Shown: positions 1 through 10,559 of the stretch, one piece after another
Layout of the letters: the number at the start of each line of letters is the position of its first letter
Numbering within the stretch: position 1 is the first letter of the stretch
NCBI GenBank assembly: GCA_963978905.1
Contig: OZ022258.1
Coordinates: 35,835,282 to 35,899,281 of the forward strand
From: Trichostrongylus colubriformis
Lineage: Eukaryota > Nematoda > Chromadorea > Rhabditida > Trichostrongylidae
Reading direction: 5' to 3'
Length of the DNA stretch: 64,000 bases
Notes under the pieces: generated by a model
Told to the model about the DNA's origin: nothing
Database searches by the model: none
Seen by the model: the letters and a program-made list of their open reading frames with translations, nothing else
Translations under genes and position numbers: made by a program

Positions 1-599
1 TGTTCCAGTCACACTTCGTATCTCATGCCACAGTGAGGAGGTTGGTAGGATTAAGTCGTTCCCTAATCAAGCAATTTTATCTCACGAAATACGAATGTGA
101 AGGGAGTTAAAGTGAAATATCCTACTAGTACAACTTCGTTTAAGGTGGACTTCTGGCATATCTCATTATTTAACCGATTAGCTTGGCAGCCGAGCTGCAT
201 ATTGCTTTGCCCTGTGCGGCGGTGGATCGCGGCTCTCTGCATTTGGTCGTCTATCAAGTTACTGTGATTCAATGTGATGCCTGCCTTGGTCCCCTTCCGT
301 TCAGTGTGAACTCATTCGTGTTTGATCTATATGTCTGCTGGAACTTACTCTGTTTGCGACTCGTAATTCGCAATTTCGTCCATCTTATCGCCAATTCGGT
401 GTTCATTGGCGCAATCGGTCGCAGTCAAGCAAGGATTGCCAATGCGTGTGTGGCATAGGATCAGCAGTCGCAATGCTACCACTTTTGGTAACTATTTTCT
501 AATTGATTTCCTACCAAAACTTTGTCTAATCACCAAGCTTGTTGATTTGAGGTGAATTCATCCTCGTGACTGGAAAGCGCCTATTCCCGAGAACAATAT
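1..599. other. no gene recognised
   Basis: Reading frames of up to 91 codons occur on both strands, but none has a recognisable motif, signal peptide or splice-site context. The CR1-like remnant starts at about 600, and I see no earlier part of it here. Confidence 0.4.
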
Positions 600-2480
600 A
601 CAAAAAAAGTTTTTGGACTTATTCACGTGTGTGGCCTAACTCAGCATGTCTTAAAGCCTAGTCGTGCCAAGTCGACCTTGGACGTTATACTTGTTTCTGC
701 TCCCGCTATTCGTGAGAACTCAATACTCCCACCTTTTTCTTCATCTGATCATACCAAGGTCAATTCAATTGTTCAGCCTATAGATAGCTATCTCAACTCC
801 ACTAAAAATTCCTTTAGCAGATTTCAGAGGAGCAGATTATGATGCGTCATCCGTGTTTCTGATTGCCATCGTAGGTGGCAAATTTCTGCAAGCTTTCACC
901 CAGTGGATGACATGTATAAAGGATTCTGTCATGTAATCTATCTTGGACTGGCGATGTGTGTGCCTCCACATTTCCAGAATAAAAGAAAGAATCGAAGAAA
1001 CATTATTCCCTACACATTTCCAATTTTATGAATCTAGAAGCTCGATTATTTGAAAATTCTCTGCTCCAGAACACAGCTTGGCTACAAAAAACTGTGTTTA
1101 GTCCCAGAGGACGCTTTGTCGATAACGAATTCATTGATGATAAATGCCTCTCTCCTTTATGGAGATTTTCCGCCATTATAGAAGAAATCTATCGTGACTG
1201 CCATACGAAAAACCAAGAAATCGTTCAATCTTTCGCATCGCCTTCTGACCTATTAAACTACACCGGCCCCTGTAAAAGTCATGGAAAAAATTATTAGGAT
1301 GAGCAATTCAATTGGTCAACTGAAAATCAGTTTGTTGCAATGGAACAACGCGGCTTCACTTGTGGCGCTCCTACAGTAATCCTGCTGGCTGTTTAACGTT
1401 GAACTATTGCCTTGAGCCGTGGAAGCTCCGTAGGTGCTGTCTATTTCGATCTTTCCGGAGCCTTTGACAAAATGAATCATGGTAAACTATCTTAGAAACA
1501 TGGAGAACTCAATATTGACGGGACTTTGTTTCTGTGGATACAATCTGATCTGAGTGATCATTAATTATGTGTCAAAATTGAAAATTCGTTTTCGGGTTGC
1601 AATGCGTGTCCCAGTGGAGTACTTCAAAGTGCTATGTTGTCAACTATTTTTTTATCTGCACGAATTACCCTCTAGACTGAAAATACACCCCTCAGTTAGA
1701 ATACAAATGTACGCAGACGATATCAAGATTCATGGACAGCAATCAAAATGAGGTACGTTCAACTTTTACTCTATTCATATCTCGAATGATGGACTGGGCA
1801 ACAATGAGTCACTTGTAAACTTACCCACTCCCCTTGATTGACCCTTAGTTTTCTTTTGTAATTTGAAAGAGGGTATTCGACGTGTTCTATCACTATTATG
1901 TTTCGTCTTTACGGGCTCTGAAGAAGGCGATTTTGCCGAAACGTTGGCCGAATAAATATAATAACGATCTCGGAGGCTCAGCACAAGCGTGTTACTTAGC
2001 CACAACATCATTACTTCTTATTGGAACCTTAAATATGTAATACTTCAGAGACCATATAATTCGATCTTTTGAGGAGAGATCTGGGTGCCCTAATTAGAAA
2101 TGATCTGAAATTTGACAGTCTCGTCGATATGGTTGTAAGAAGCACAATTGCAGCCGTTTTATCATTTTTAGAAATGTTCGCTGCAACAAAGCCTCCACTT
2201 ACTTTGAATTGTACGAAGCCTATGTGATTCCGATCCTAGAATATGCACAGATTTGTAGTACGTCTACCGAGACATTACAACACAAAGTGAAAAGTTGATT
2301 TCCAGCGATTTCTACCCATACTGTCGGGAGACTGGAGCATTTTAGCATCAAGAGCCTACTTTGTCGACGAATACTTCACAACGTTGTCTTCTTTTCCAAT
2401 GTGTTAGAAATGAAACCAAATTGAGAACAACTAAATATTGGATTTTTAAGCCTTGGTCGTACCAGTTTTCTCGGTTTCGA
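600..2480 (+). pseudogene. Decayed CR1-like LINE (endonuclease/reverse transcriptase remnant, copy 1)
   Basis: This is a non-LTR retrotransposon remnant read through several frames. From 627 the translation GLTQHVLKP..STLDVILVS..SSDHTKV matches the C-terminal end of an AP-type endonuclease, including the SDH catalytic signature. At about 1430-1490 VYFDLSGAFDKMNHGKL is reverse transcriptase motif A, and at about 1710 YADDIKI is the catalytic YADD box. From about 2077 DLGALIRNDLKFD and EAYVIPILEYAQI give the thumb region, and IKSLLCRRILHNVVFF near 2350 matches the C-terminal domain of the second copy at 4164. Frameshifts and stops are frequent and the copy cannot be functional. The spacing between YADD and the next conserved block is about 170 bp longer than in copy 2, which fits the insertion described at 1918. 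The clade is inferred from motif style, not from a search. Confidence 0.75.
1918..1998 (+). repeat. Hammerhead-like core repeat, copy 1
   Basis: The block starts CTGAAGA, followed by AGGC..GCC able to form a short stem, then GAAACG. This resembles the CUGANGA / helix II / GAAA core of hammerhead ribozymes found in Penelope-like elements. A one-base irregularity at the base of helix II, and a short possible helix III with CGTC at about 1905, make activity doubtful. About 80 bp (through CCGAATAAATATAATAACGA and CGGAGGCTC) is conserved in a second copy at 50746-50823. It sits inside the CR1-like remnant and so is a later insertion. Confidence 0.35.
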
Positions 2481-4150
2481 GAGCGCTAAAGCGGTAGGAA
2501 GGCAACATCGCATGGTCAGTAAGTCACTAATCTTTAGTGGCTACATATGATTTCAAATGCTCCCGTCGAATGTGATAAATGCACCTGAATTGTCTGTTTT
2601 TAGGTATGGGCCAGATTATCGAGTACTCAGTGCTGCTACTGCTCTACTATGCTTGTTCTCGATTTTGTTACCAGAACATGCTATGTTTCAATATTGCGCA
2701 TTTGAATCAGAGTCACTTACGTCTAGACCGTCAATCGTCCAGCACCGTCCATACCACAACGTTCAATCTCTGCAATCTCGTTTCCTGTATCTCCCTTCGA
2801 GCAGCTCTTTGTCATCCTGTTGATGACAAAGTTAAAGCTCTATGACTTTGTTATGGTCTGAAGGTATTTATCGCTGCGTGTTTTTATTATTATTTTTTAT
2901 TTTCTAAAATATTCCAGTTTTTCCAGAGGAATTTTTTCGATATAACAGTTTCATTTTCGTATCAATAACGGCTGTCACTGTGATTGTTATATGCGTTATA
3001 AGCGACCATTTAATTACGTTGGTTTGGCCAAGAGAATTGCTAATTGCACTCTTCACCTGGATCATGCATGTAATTGAGAAATCTTTGATGATACCTGTAG
3101 AGGCTTTATTTCGATCCTTGCATCCACGACCTTTGGTACCCTACTTTACCTCTCCTAGCTGTCCTACGAGAACCGTCGGTATACTCATATTTCGGTGTTT
3201 AGACAATTGTCTATGACCCCATATGTGGCATAAGGGCACCATTGCCGACTGGTGTAGGTATATGAGTGGCTAACAGGCTAGAAAAAGCTTAACTCTTTTT
3301 CTATCAAAACATTTATTCGTGGAGGATTTTCTATCTCTATTATCTCAAACTGATGCGGATCACTGAAGGACATGTAGTTATCATTCTCTGCATGAAAGAA
3401 TCGGTCATATGTCTCCTTGTCGAGCATATCATTGTTCCCATTGTTTCTTTCTCTATCTCTGGCGCTTCTGGTTGGCGCATGCACCAATAAATGGATATAT
3501 AAGTAAAAAATTCTCCGCGAGCAGTTGACCGCCCTCCCCGTAATGAGCGCCAACAACGCCGGGCAAAGCGCTTCTGCCACGGAACACCAGCTTCGGAAAA
3601 TGGCTCACTCACCGATGCGATGGATCGAGTGCTGAACAACAATAAAATTACGGAGCATTTCGAAACAGTTATAGCCCTTCCTCTCGACCAGGCTAACTTA
3701 ATTAATGAAATCTTTTAAAAAAAATGTGAAAAGGGAAAACTAAGTATGATATTTCCGAAAAAATATTTCTCGTCTGTGCGCTATTCGTGAGCGGTTGCCT
3801 TAATCCGCTGATTTCGACACACCGTCCGTCTTAATCGCTCAACTGCCACGTATCCAGCTGGATCGCATCGTGAGCACCACTGTGACAAAGTGTGAAAAGA
3901 AAGAAGAAAAAAGGTGTAAAAAGAAAGAAGAAATTGCCACCGTGTAAGGTCGTTTTTTGTATTCCATTTGGATCGCATTTATTTTGCTGTTGGCTGTGCA
4001 CCTACATGATCGATCTCGTTATCGATTGCATTTCATGGCTCCCGTCTACGTACCGTTGACACCTGCGCTGTTTCCTTGTGGCTGGGAAACTATTCACTAT
4101 AATCAAGTGTTTCTCTTTAGCCAACGGACTAGGTCCTTGCGCTTTGAATT
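2481..4150. other. no gene recognised; AT-rich spacer
   Basis: Short open frames occur in overlapping pairs in different frames (for example 2557-2845 and 3278-3642), which suggests chance. The stretch 3890-3935 has a local duplication of an AAAGAAAGAAGAAA purine block. The end, from about 4030 on, may be the 5' untranslated region of the CR1-like element that follows. Confidence 0.4.
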
Positions 4151-4163
4151 TTAATCTCACGAA

Positions 4164-4900
4164 ATGAGTTCAACCCCTCTCGATGTTTCTTCTCTTCGGA
4201 GCACACGACAGAGCCCTCTCAACCGTCCGTGTATCGATCTGAACGGCTCGCCCCCGTCTGCTGCTGACTTGGACCGACACGTCGAACTTCTTATCACGGA
4301 CGAATCGACTCTCACGCAACTGGAAACTGTTCTGGCATGGCTAGTGGAGGATCGCAAGCAGATGAGTTCTATGTATAATTTATGCAAAGACCTATCTGAA
4401 AAGGTTAAACTCAGACTACAAAATGCTGAGCTTAAGAAACGTATCGTGGATCCTATTTCTGGTACTCTCCCTCCTCAATCTCTCGATCCTTCCATTCCTT
4501 CCAATCCAAGTTCCACTGTTAGGCCTGTTACACTTCATATGAAGATTTTGAGCGTAGTGGCTCACTGGTTATTTATGGTATGGTTGAGAGTAGAGACCCA
4601 GTTTCTTCTGCTCGTGTTATGTATAATTATCAAGCTATTAGGGGCATAATGGACTATTTATCGATTGACTGCTCTACTATCTCAGTATATAGGATGGGTC
4701 GTTCAAGCAACGCTCGTCCACGACTTCTTAAAGTTGCACTTTCTTCTTCGCTTTATGCTAAACTGATGTTACGTAAGGCCCCCTGTATGAGACATTACAA
4801 GGTTTCCGGCGTTACGTCCTCCCTTTCCAAGGTGGAAAGGGAAAAGCTTTGGGCCGAGCGGATGACTCGTCGTAATGTTCATAGCAGTTCAACTCTTACC
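4164..4900 (+). pseudogene. CR1-like ORF1 / N-terminal region
   Basis: The frame opens with ATG at 4164 (MSSTPLDVSSLRST) and contains a charged, probably coiled-coil stretch at residues 45-95 (LTQLETVLAWLVEDRKQM..LSEKVKLRLQNAELKKRI). A one-base frameshift at about 4525 moves the reading to FERSGSLVIYGMVESRDP..RVMYNYQAIRGIMDYL..VYRMGR..RPRLLKVAL. That is the RRM-like fold typical of LINE ORF1 proteins, which coat the element RNA in a ribonucleoprotein particle. Whether it was a separate ORF1 or fused to ORF2 cannot be decided, because of the frameshifts. Identification rests on position upstream of the endonuclease and on motif style. Confidence 0.55.
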
Positions 4901-4939
4901 GCCGTTTTGCAATCTCTAGCTTTAACCCAGGCCACTCCT

Positions 4940-5563
4940 GTTGTTACTCACTATGACATGGCTGCGATCGCTGAGACATGGCTTAGTCGTCATATAAACT
5001 TGCCTATGGTCCTGGGTGGTTGGTCTTCGCAATATGAAATGTCCCGCTGTGATCGTTCATCAAGATAAGGAGGAGGAGTTGCCCTCTTCGTACAGAAATC
5101 TCTATGCTCCCATCTGGTTCTCAGTGAATCTGCTCTTAAGGCCTACGAACTCCTTTATTGTGACTTCACTGCCGCCAGCTCGTGTCATCGTAGTTTACAG
5201 AGCACCTTCTTGTCCCTCTCCCCTTACTCACCAGTTGTTCAATGCAATTAGTGATTTGATTTCTCGTAACCGGGCTTGCATTATGTGTGGTGATTTCAAT
5301 ATGCCGGGTATAAAATGGTCGTCGAATTCGGAGCGCATATCTACCGTTTCTACGACAAGTCCTTCTTGAACTTATACACAACACACGGCCTATCACAACA
5401 TGTCAATAGTTATACACTCGGCACCAACATACTTGACCTTGTCCTATCCAACGAAGAGGGCCTGATACAGGACTTAGAGGTCGGCCCTCCCATCGGCGTC
5501 AGTGACCACTCCACCATTTCCTTCTGCCTTAACCTCACTCTTAGGCAACGACGCTTTGTGTGA
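4940..5563 (+). pseudogene. CR1-like AP endonuclease domain
   Basis: This domain nicks target DNA to prime reverse transcription. Visible pieces are YDMAAIAETWLS (catalytic ET), CDRSS, GGVALFVQKSL in a shifted frame, CGDFNMPGIKW (catalytic GDFN), and ILDLVLSNEEGL..VGPPIGVSDHSTISF ending in the catalytic SDH. Frameshifts lie near 5070 (after SSR), near 5250, and near 5320-5365. The same C-terminal block is seen in the first copy at 627-800. Nuclease identity is secure from the three signatures, but the domain cannot be translated as one piece. Confidence 0.75.
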
Positions 5564-5569
5564 GGAAGG

Positions 5570-7638
5570 ATGTATAAAGATGCAAACTATGACACTATAT
5601 GCGCCAGACAGATAGACTGGATTAGATCCTATAACAACGTCCTCTCTCTTAATGAGAAGTACCAGCTCTTTATTACCATTTTGCACCACACCATTGATTT
5701 GTTTGTTCCAGCGTGCAGGAAACCATTGCAAAGTTCCCATCTCCCTCCTCATCTCCGCTCTATTTATAACAAGAGACTCACTGCTAGGCAACGTGCAACT
5801 TCTAGTTCTTCGCCGATTGACTGGCAATTATATCACAAGATTTCTGCCATCTTCGATAAGAAACTGAGGAAGGACAACCGCTGTATTGAAAGGAAACTCA
5901 TTAATTCCACTGATAAACGAGCTTTTTATCGACTTATTTAGTCAAGACTCCCTGATAGACCCAAAATCTGTGTGTTAAAATCTAATGACAATGGCATTGC
6001 TACATTTGATGATCAAAAAGCCGAACTCCTTGCCGACCCATTTGTTAAAGCTTTCAGTTCTCCTATTCTGGACATGGGTACCCACACACCTTTCTTTCTC
6101 GTCGTGACCGACTCTGTCTGGTTCTACATGGAAGACATTTACAAGCTTATCACGGCCTGGCCCTCGTCGACCTCCAAGACCCCGGATCATGCTCCCCTCT
6201 TTTTCTTGAAGAGGATAGCACACATTATATCGCGTTCACTAGAACACATATTCAATCTAAGCTTTATGTGTGCCGAAGTGCCGCTCAAGTGGAGGCTATC
6301 CCTGGTCGGACCCATCTTGAAGAAGCAGCCGGCGACGTCCCCTGACAACTACCGAGCATCACCTCTATTTTTGCTATGTTTTCGAAAAGACCTTGAAGAA
6401 AAGGGTTGAGTCACACGTGGAGGAGCATGCAATCATTCCGCCCAATCAACAAGTCTTCCAAAAAGGGAAGTCTACTGTCACAGCAATGTTGGAGACCCTC
6501 AGTGACTGGACCCTTGACCCGGACAACGGTTTCCCTACCGTATACCTTGACTTTTCTAAAGCCTTGACAAAGTGCCACACAGTAAACTCCTCTCGAAACT
6601 GTGCACTCTTGGTATTCACCCTAAAATTACTGCATGGATTCACGCTTTTCTGAGTAATCGGCAATTTGTTGTGCATATCGGCTCCACCCTCTCCACTCCT
6701 CGAAACGTAGCTAGTGGTGTTCCTCAGGGTGGGGTTCTATCTCCCTTATTGTTTAATATATATACTTATGACTTGCCAAGTACTGTTGTCTCTGCTGGCG
6801 TTCATTGCTGCGCTTTTGCTGATGATATCAAAATTTATCAGCGTATTTCTTCCAGTTGTGATAACGAATTGATTCAGAAAGCACTTGATCTTACATCCAG
6901 CTGGGCCACTGAATGGAGACTTCCGGTCCAGAGAAAAAACCAAAGTACTGCACATAGGGTCTTCTAACCCCTATCACTACAATATTGCTGGATCCAGGTA
7001 GCCTCTGTCACACGAGTGAAGGACATCGGCTTTCTGGTCACCAGAGACCTCAGCTTCGACAAATACTGCGAATTTATTGCTAACAGAGGTCTCAATGCCG
7101 TACACATTCTATTGAAAGCCTTGTCTACATATAACAGTTCCATTCTTTTGCTGGCATTCAAAACGTACGTGCGGCCCGTGCTTGAATATGGAACAGTAGA
7201 TTTTAGCCCCTACAAAAAGAAATTCGTTGAACTGATTGAAAAGGTCCAAAACAGTTTCACCAGAAAATTTATGATCAGAGCAGGGGGGTGCGCTATGAGA
7301 ACATTCCTTTGAGCCTTGAAAGAAACCGTAAACTTGGTCTTCAATCTCTTCAATGGAGGAGGAAAAAGGTTGACTTGCTGATGTTCTACAAAATCCTTCA
7401 CGGTCTCACGGGACTTGATGCCAGAGCATTTTGTAGTGTAAGACCATCCATAACCACATATGGCAAAATCAAATTGCACGTGCCCCCAGCCAAACTCAAT
7501 AGTCGATTTCACTTTTTTCCTTACGCGCCTGCTCACTTTATCACACTTCAGGCAAAAAGAAGGCGATTCCCGCCAATCTTTACTCCTTCAAAAAGGTCAT
7601 TGACGAATACCTCGACCAATGATGGCCCCTCACTTTGA
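5570..7638 (+). pseudogene. CR1-like reverse transcriptase and C-terminal domain
   Basis: The linker (5570-5941) leads into AHIISRSLEHIFNLSF..VPLKWRLSLVGPILKK (about 6215-6330). Next come PPNQQVFQKGKSTVTAMLE and VYLDFSKA (motif A, near 6545). The best-preserved piece runs 6572-6967 with MPHSKLLSKL, GVPQGGVLSPLLFNIY (template-primer region) and the catalytic FADDIKIY. The thumb follows at 7016 (KDIGFLVTRDLSFD..YVRPVLEYGTV), then the C-terminal domain RKLGLQSLQWRRKKVDLL and YKILHGL to 7638. Frame changes occur at about 5941, 6400, 6570, 6960 and 7290. A functional protein is impossible. Confidence 0.8.
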
Positions 7639-7840
7639 TTGCTTCCTTCTATTCTATGCTTTTGTGTTTTAACACCTCTTCTGATTTTAGCCTTTGCTTG
7701 CTTTGTCTACTCATGTTTGATATTTGTCGTTATGTTTGCCGCTGTGGCCAATGATTTACAGTTTTATGTTTAACATCTCTTGGGCATTGTTGTGGCCCCT
7801 CGCATAAGTTACTTTATATAATAAATGAAATGAAACAGAA

Positions 7841-9440
7841 AAGGAGTTAGCAACTATTGAGGAAGTCCCTACCTACCGCTAATAATGAATAATTCGGTTA
7901 AAGTAAATCCTCCCATTCAAGCTGTTGTGAGGAGATAGAGCGTCATAGGTCTATGATAACCCTAGGTGTCATGATGAGATCAGTAGTGAGCGAGATCACT
8001 AGTAGCTTGTATTAACATGGCCTGATTTGTCTAATCAATAGTTAGCGGGCACAGCGAGCAGAGCACTATTTAAGCGTAGCCGCTGCGCACCCCGAGGTCT
8101 GGAGTCTTCAGTCGTCGGTCGTCAGTCGTCGGACGGGTGAGTCATCGGTCGCGCTAGCCTCTCTCTACACCTAGGGACGATCCCTGCGGGTTTCCTCTCT
8201 TGTTCCTACTCATTGCTGTCCGGTCAACCCCCTCGTAAGTCCCAGACTTCCTCCTTGCTGTTCGGTGACTTTGTTACCATAGTTTTGTTGTAGCTCAATC
8301 TCCTGCTGTGTGCTATAATTTCGCTATTTACCTCTCGTGCATGCTCGCTGCCACCCGTAGCCTGAGTTGTTGCCATTCTCTGATTGAGCTGTCTTTGGAT
8401 CTCCTCGCCATTGTAGTAAAGTGGTAGCGCTTGTTTTATGTACTTTGTCTGTTTTTTATTGTCTACCGGATACATAAGTTCGGAGTGATCGCTGGCTACG
8501 CTGATTGGTCGAAACCATTATATCTATACAACTATCCAAATAACAGATATTTAGAAATGTAACGATATTAATGCCTCAGCAAGAGTTCTCAATGATGTCT
8601 ATTGTATTAAGAGAACATTTCATTTTCTTAATCAAGTGCCCGCCTATTTCCCGCGCGGATAAACCTAAAGCTGCTTTCTTTAGGCTCTTTAATGCAGTTC
8701 TTTCATGTAGGTTCCTTCTTTTAGATGTTCTAAAAGGAACGAGAAAAGGCCTGTAAGCTGAGATATTTCCCGATCTCAAGTGTTTTGATTAGGCCTTGAC
8801 CTCATGAAGCTCTCATGCTCTCATGAAAGACAGACTAGTTGCAATAGTAGTAGTGTTACCAGTAGGTCACCATCACTCGAACGTGGTATAACTGTTGTCG
8901 ATCCTGATAGTTCGTTTCCACACAGTGGTATTGTAAATTCTAATGCCGATATGGGCTCGTTGCCAGTAAAATCCAAGTGCATTTTCGTGAGAGAGGCAAC
9001 AATGTGAGGTGACTACCCACCAAAATTCATTCGCTGAAGAAAAAAGCCTTATCCGACATGAGTGCTAACTGAAAGAACTTCACTGTTGCGGTTCCGTGGG
9101 GAACTTGGCTTAAACATCAGCTTGAAATTAATTTTTTAGGAGTTGTATGCAACAATCATGAAGTCTCCTGTGGAGAATGCAGGAAAAAAAGGGGAAATGG
9201 GAAATGAGAAAAAACGCTCAAACATTAGCGAAGGCTATAAAATATAGTTCGCAATTCAAATGTAAAAGTTAGCTACTGTCGTATTATCTTGTGCCATCAA
9301 ATCCCTAACTGCTCCCCCAAACTTCACTAACATTGATGAAATGTATCAGCGACTTCACAGTCTTTAATGATACTTGCTCACCTACAGGCGATTTCAGCTT
9401 TCCAAATATTTATTGGTCAGGCCCATTAAGATGTGGCTCT
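7841..9440. other. no gene recognised; promoter-like patch near 8068
   Basis: A TATTTAAG box at about 8068 is followed by GC-rich sequence and a CAGTCGTCGGTCGTCAGTCG short repeat (8108-8134). Together with a TGTTGTGAG at 7923, this could be an LTR, but I could not find paired ends, a primer-binding site or a target duplication. An 83-codon minus-strand frame (8224-8475) has no recognisable domain. From 8560 to 9440 I see nothing. Confidence 0.25.
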
Positions 9441-9442
9441 CC

Positions 9443-9777
9443 CATTAATACTGCATTCATACTTTGCTCATCGACCCTGATAGCGGCGGCGACGGTGGCA
9501 AGATCATGTGCCCCCCACCGATCACGGCGGCACTCTGGTAACGCGCTCCGTTTGTAAAACTGACCCAATCATATTACAGTGTGGTGATCATGGCAGAACC
9601 CTCGCATCCGGATTCGTGGGTTTTCGCCACGATCATCATACTGTAATGCGGTTGGGTCGAGGGTTTCCGAATTGAGCTCATCACCAGAGTGCCGCCGTGG
9701 TCAGCGGAGGGCACATGATTTTGCAGTGCGCACCGCCGGTGTCGGCGTGGGTGCGCAAAGTATGAACGTGGCCTTAG
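9443..9777. mobile_element. Foldback (MITE-like) element
   Basis: Two arms of about 140 bp (about 9450-9600 and 9617-9770) are inverted complements. The left arm has ATTCATACTTTGC, ATCATGTGCCC and CGGCGGCACTCTGGT; the right arm carries their reverse complements in mirrored order, ending GCAAAGTATGAACGTGGCC then TTA. The outer TIR core CATACTTTGCG is the same as in the perfect palindrome at 38907-38994, so both belong to one family. There is no coding capacity; mobilisation in trans is inferred. Confidence 0.65.
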
Positions 9778-10033
9778 CATTCCTTTGTTGCATTACCTGA
9801 ATGTCTTGATTGCAAACAAATGGTTGAACCCTTTATCAGAGACAACAACATTCTTGACATGGTACTCGCACAAAACTCCTTTTTAGCAAGGTTAATACCG
9901 AGACGCCACTCAGGATTAGCGGTCATGCTTGCATTGATTTTTTTATGAATATTTAAGTGCAAGAGCTTGCCTGCATTCGGAAAAGGCACTACGAGGAAGA
10001 CGATTATCAACAGATTCGTTATTCGATTATCGT

Positions 10034-10276
10034 ATGTTTGAAAGTAAGCTTTGCAGATACAATTGCCCGGGAGAAAAGGTTACTAGAATTGGTGGCAAGG
10101 TCTTGTTCAAATATGTGAACCCGAGAATCAGGAAGAAAGAAACAATTACGGCTTTGGCAAAGCCTGATGATAGCACTGTAGATTCTGAAGCAGGAAAGGC
10201 TGAGTTTGAAGCGCCAACCTTTGTGAACGTCTTCGAAGTACCGACGTGTTCTGAACAGAATGGATGCAAATTATAA
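10034..10276 (+). CDS. uncertain 80-codon open frame
   Basis: The frame starts ATG at 10034 and encodes a basic N-terminal half (CPGEKVTRIGGKVLFKYVNP) and an acidic C-terminal half. An open frame of the same length on the opposite strand overlaps it completely, so only one, or neither, is real. No splice sites, signal peptide or known domain are visible. It is listed because its composition is protein-like; chance is a good alternative. Confidence 0.15.
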   Translation: MFESKLCRYNCPGEKVTRIGGKVLFKYVNPRIRKKETITALAKPDDSTVDSEAGKAEFEAPTFVNVFEVPTCSEQNGCKL

Positions 10277-10501
10277 TTATCTTGTAATTATCTCGTCCGC
10301 AAGAATTATCTCAGAACTGAGAGCCTTTTGTTGCGGCTGCTGGAATATGGATTCTGCTGTAGTTCTCTCACAAACACTCCTCCTTTCCGTTGCAAAACGA
10401 GATAACGCTAAAGGTTCTGCCCAGTCAAATAGCAGCTGCACGTGGTTCCGTTCTTCAACGTCAAACTCCGGTCGTGAGTATTCGTCCCACACCGTGTGCA
10501 C
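10277..10501 (-). CDS. uncertain coding-like segment, possible downstream part of the 10560-11990 relic
   Basis: The minus-strand frame reads VWDEYSRPEFDVEERNHV, LLFDWAEPLALSRFATERR and ESIFQQPQQKALSSEI. This composition (charged, few rare residues) is more protein-like than the surrounding chance frames. It lies downstream, on the same strand, of the frame-broken tract at 10560-11990 and could be its continuation. No domain is recognised and no clean splice junctions are visible at its ends. Confidence 0.2.
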   Translation of the reverse strand: MHTVWDEYSRPEFDVEERNHVQLLFDWAEPLALSRFATERRSVCERTTAESIFQQPQQKALSSEIILADEIITR

Positions 10502-10559
10502 ATTTGTAATAAAGTGCTGACTGACAGCTTGTCAGAGGAGAGTGTATGTTTTTTTCATC

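Larger units (their letters stand above)
4164..7840 (+). mobile_element. Near-full-length but dead CR1-like LINE (copy 2)
   Basis: The order is an ORF1-like nucleic-acid-binding region, an AP endonuclease, a reverse transcriptase, a C-terminal domain and a 3' untranslated region, as in CR1/Jockey-superfamily LINEs. The 3' untranslated region (7639-7840) ends in a short ATAAATGAAATGAAA tail, the simple-repeat tail expected for CR1/L2-type elements rather than poly(A). Every module has at least one frameshift or stop, so the copy is inactive, but the protein motifs are well preserved, which suggests fairly recent death. The 5' boundary is not visible; I start it at the ORF1-like ATG. No target-site duplication was identified. 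Confidence 0.75.

Noticed and set aside
5474..5827. 117-codon minus-strand frame
   Set aside because: It is opposite the endonuclease/linker of the CR1-like LINE and is a shadow frame.
7923..8550. Possible solo LTR
   Set aside because: TG start and a TATA box are present, but no convincing CA end, target duplication, primer-binding site or gag/pol was found.
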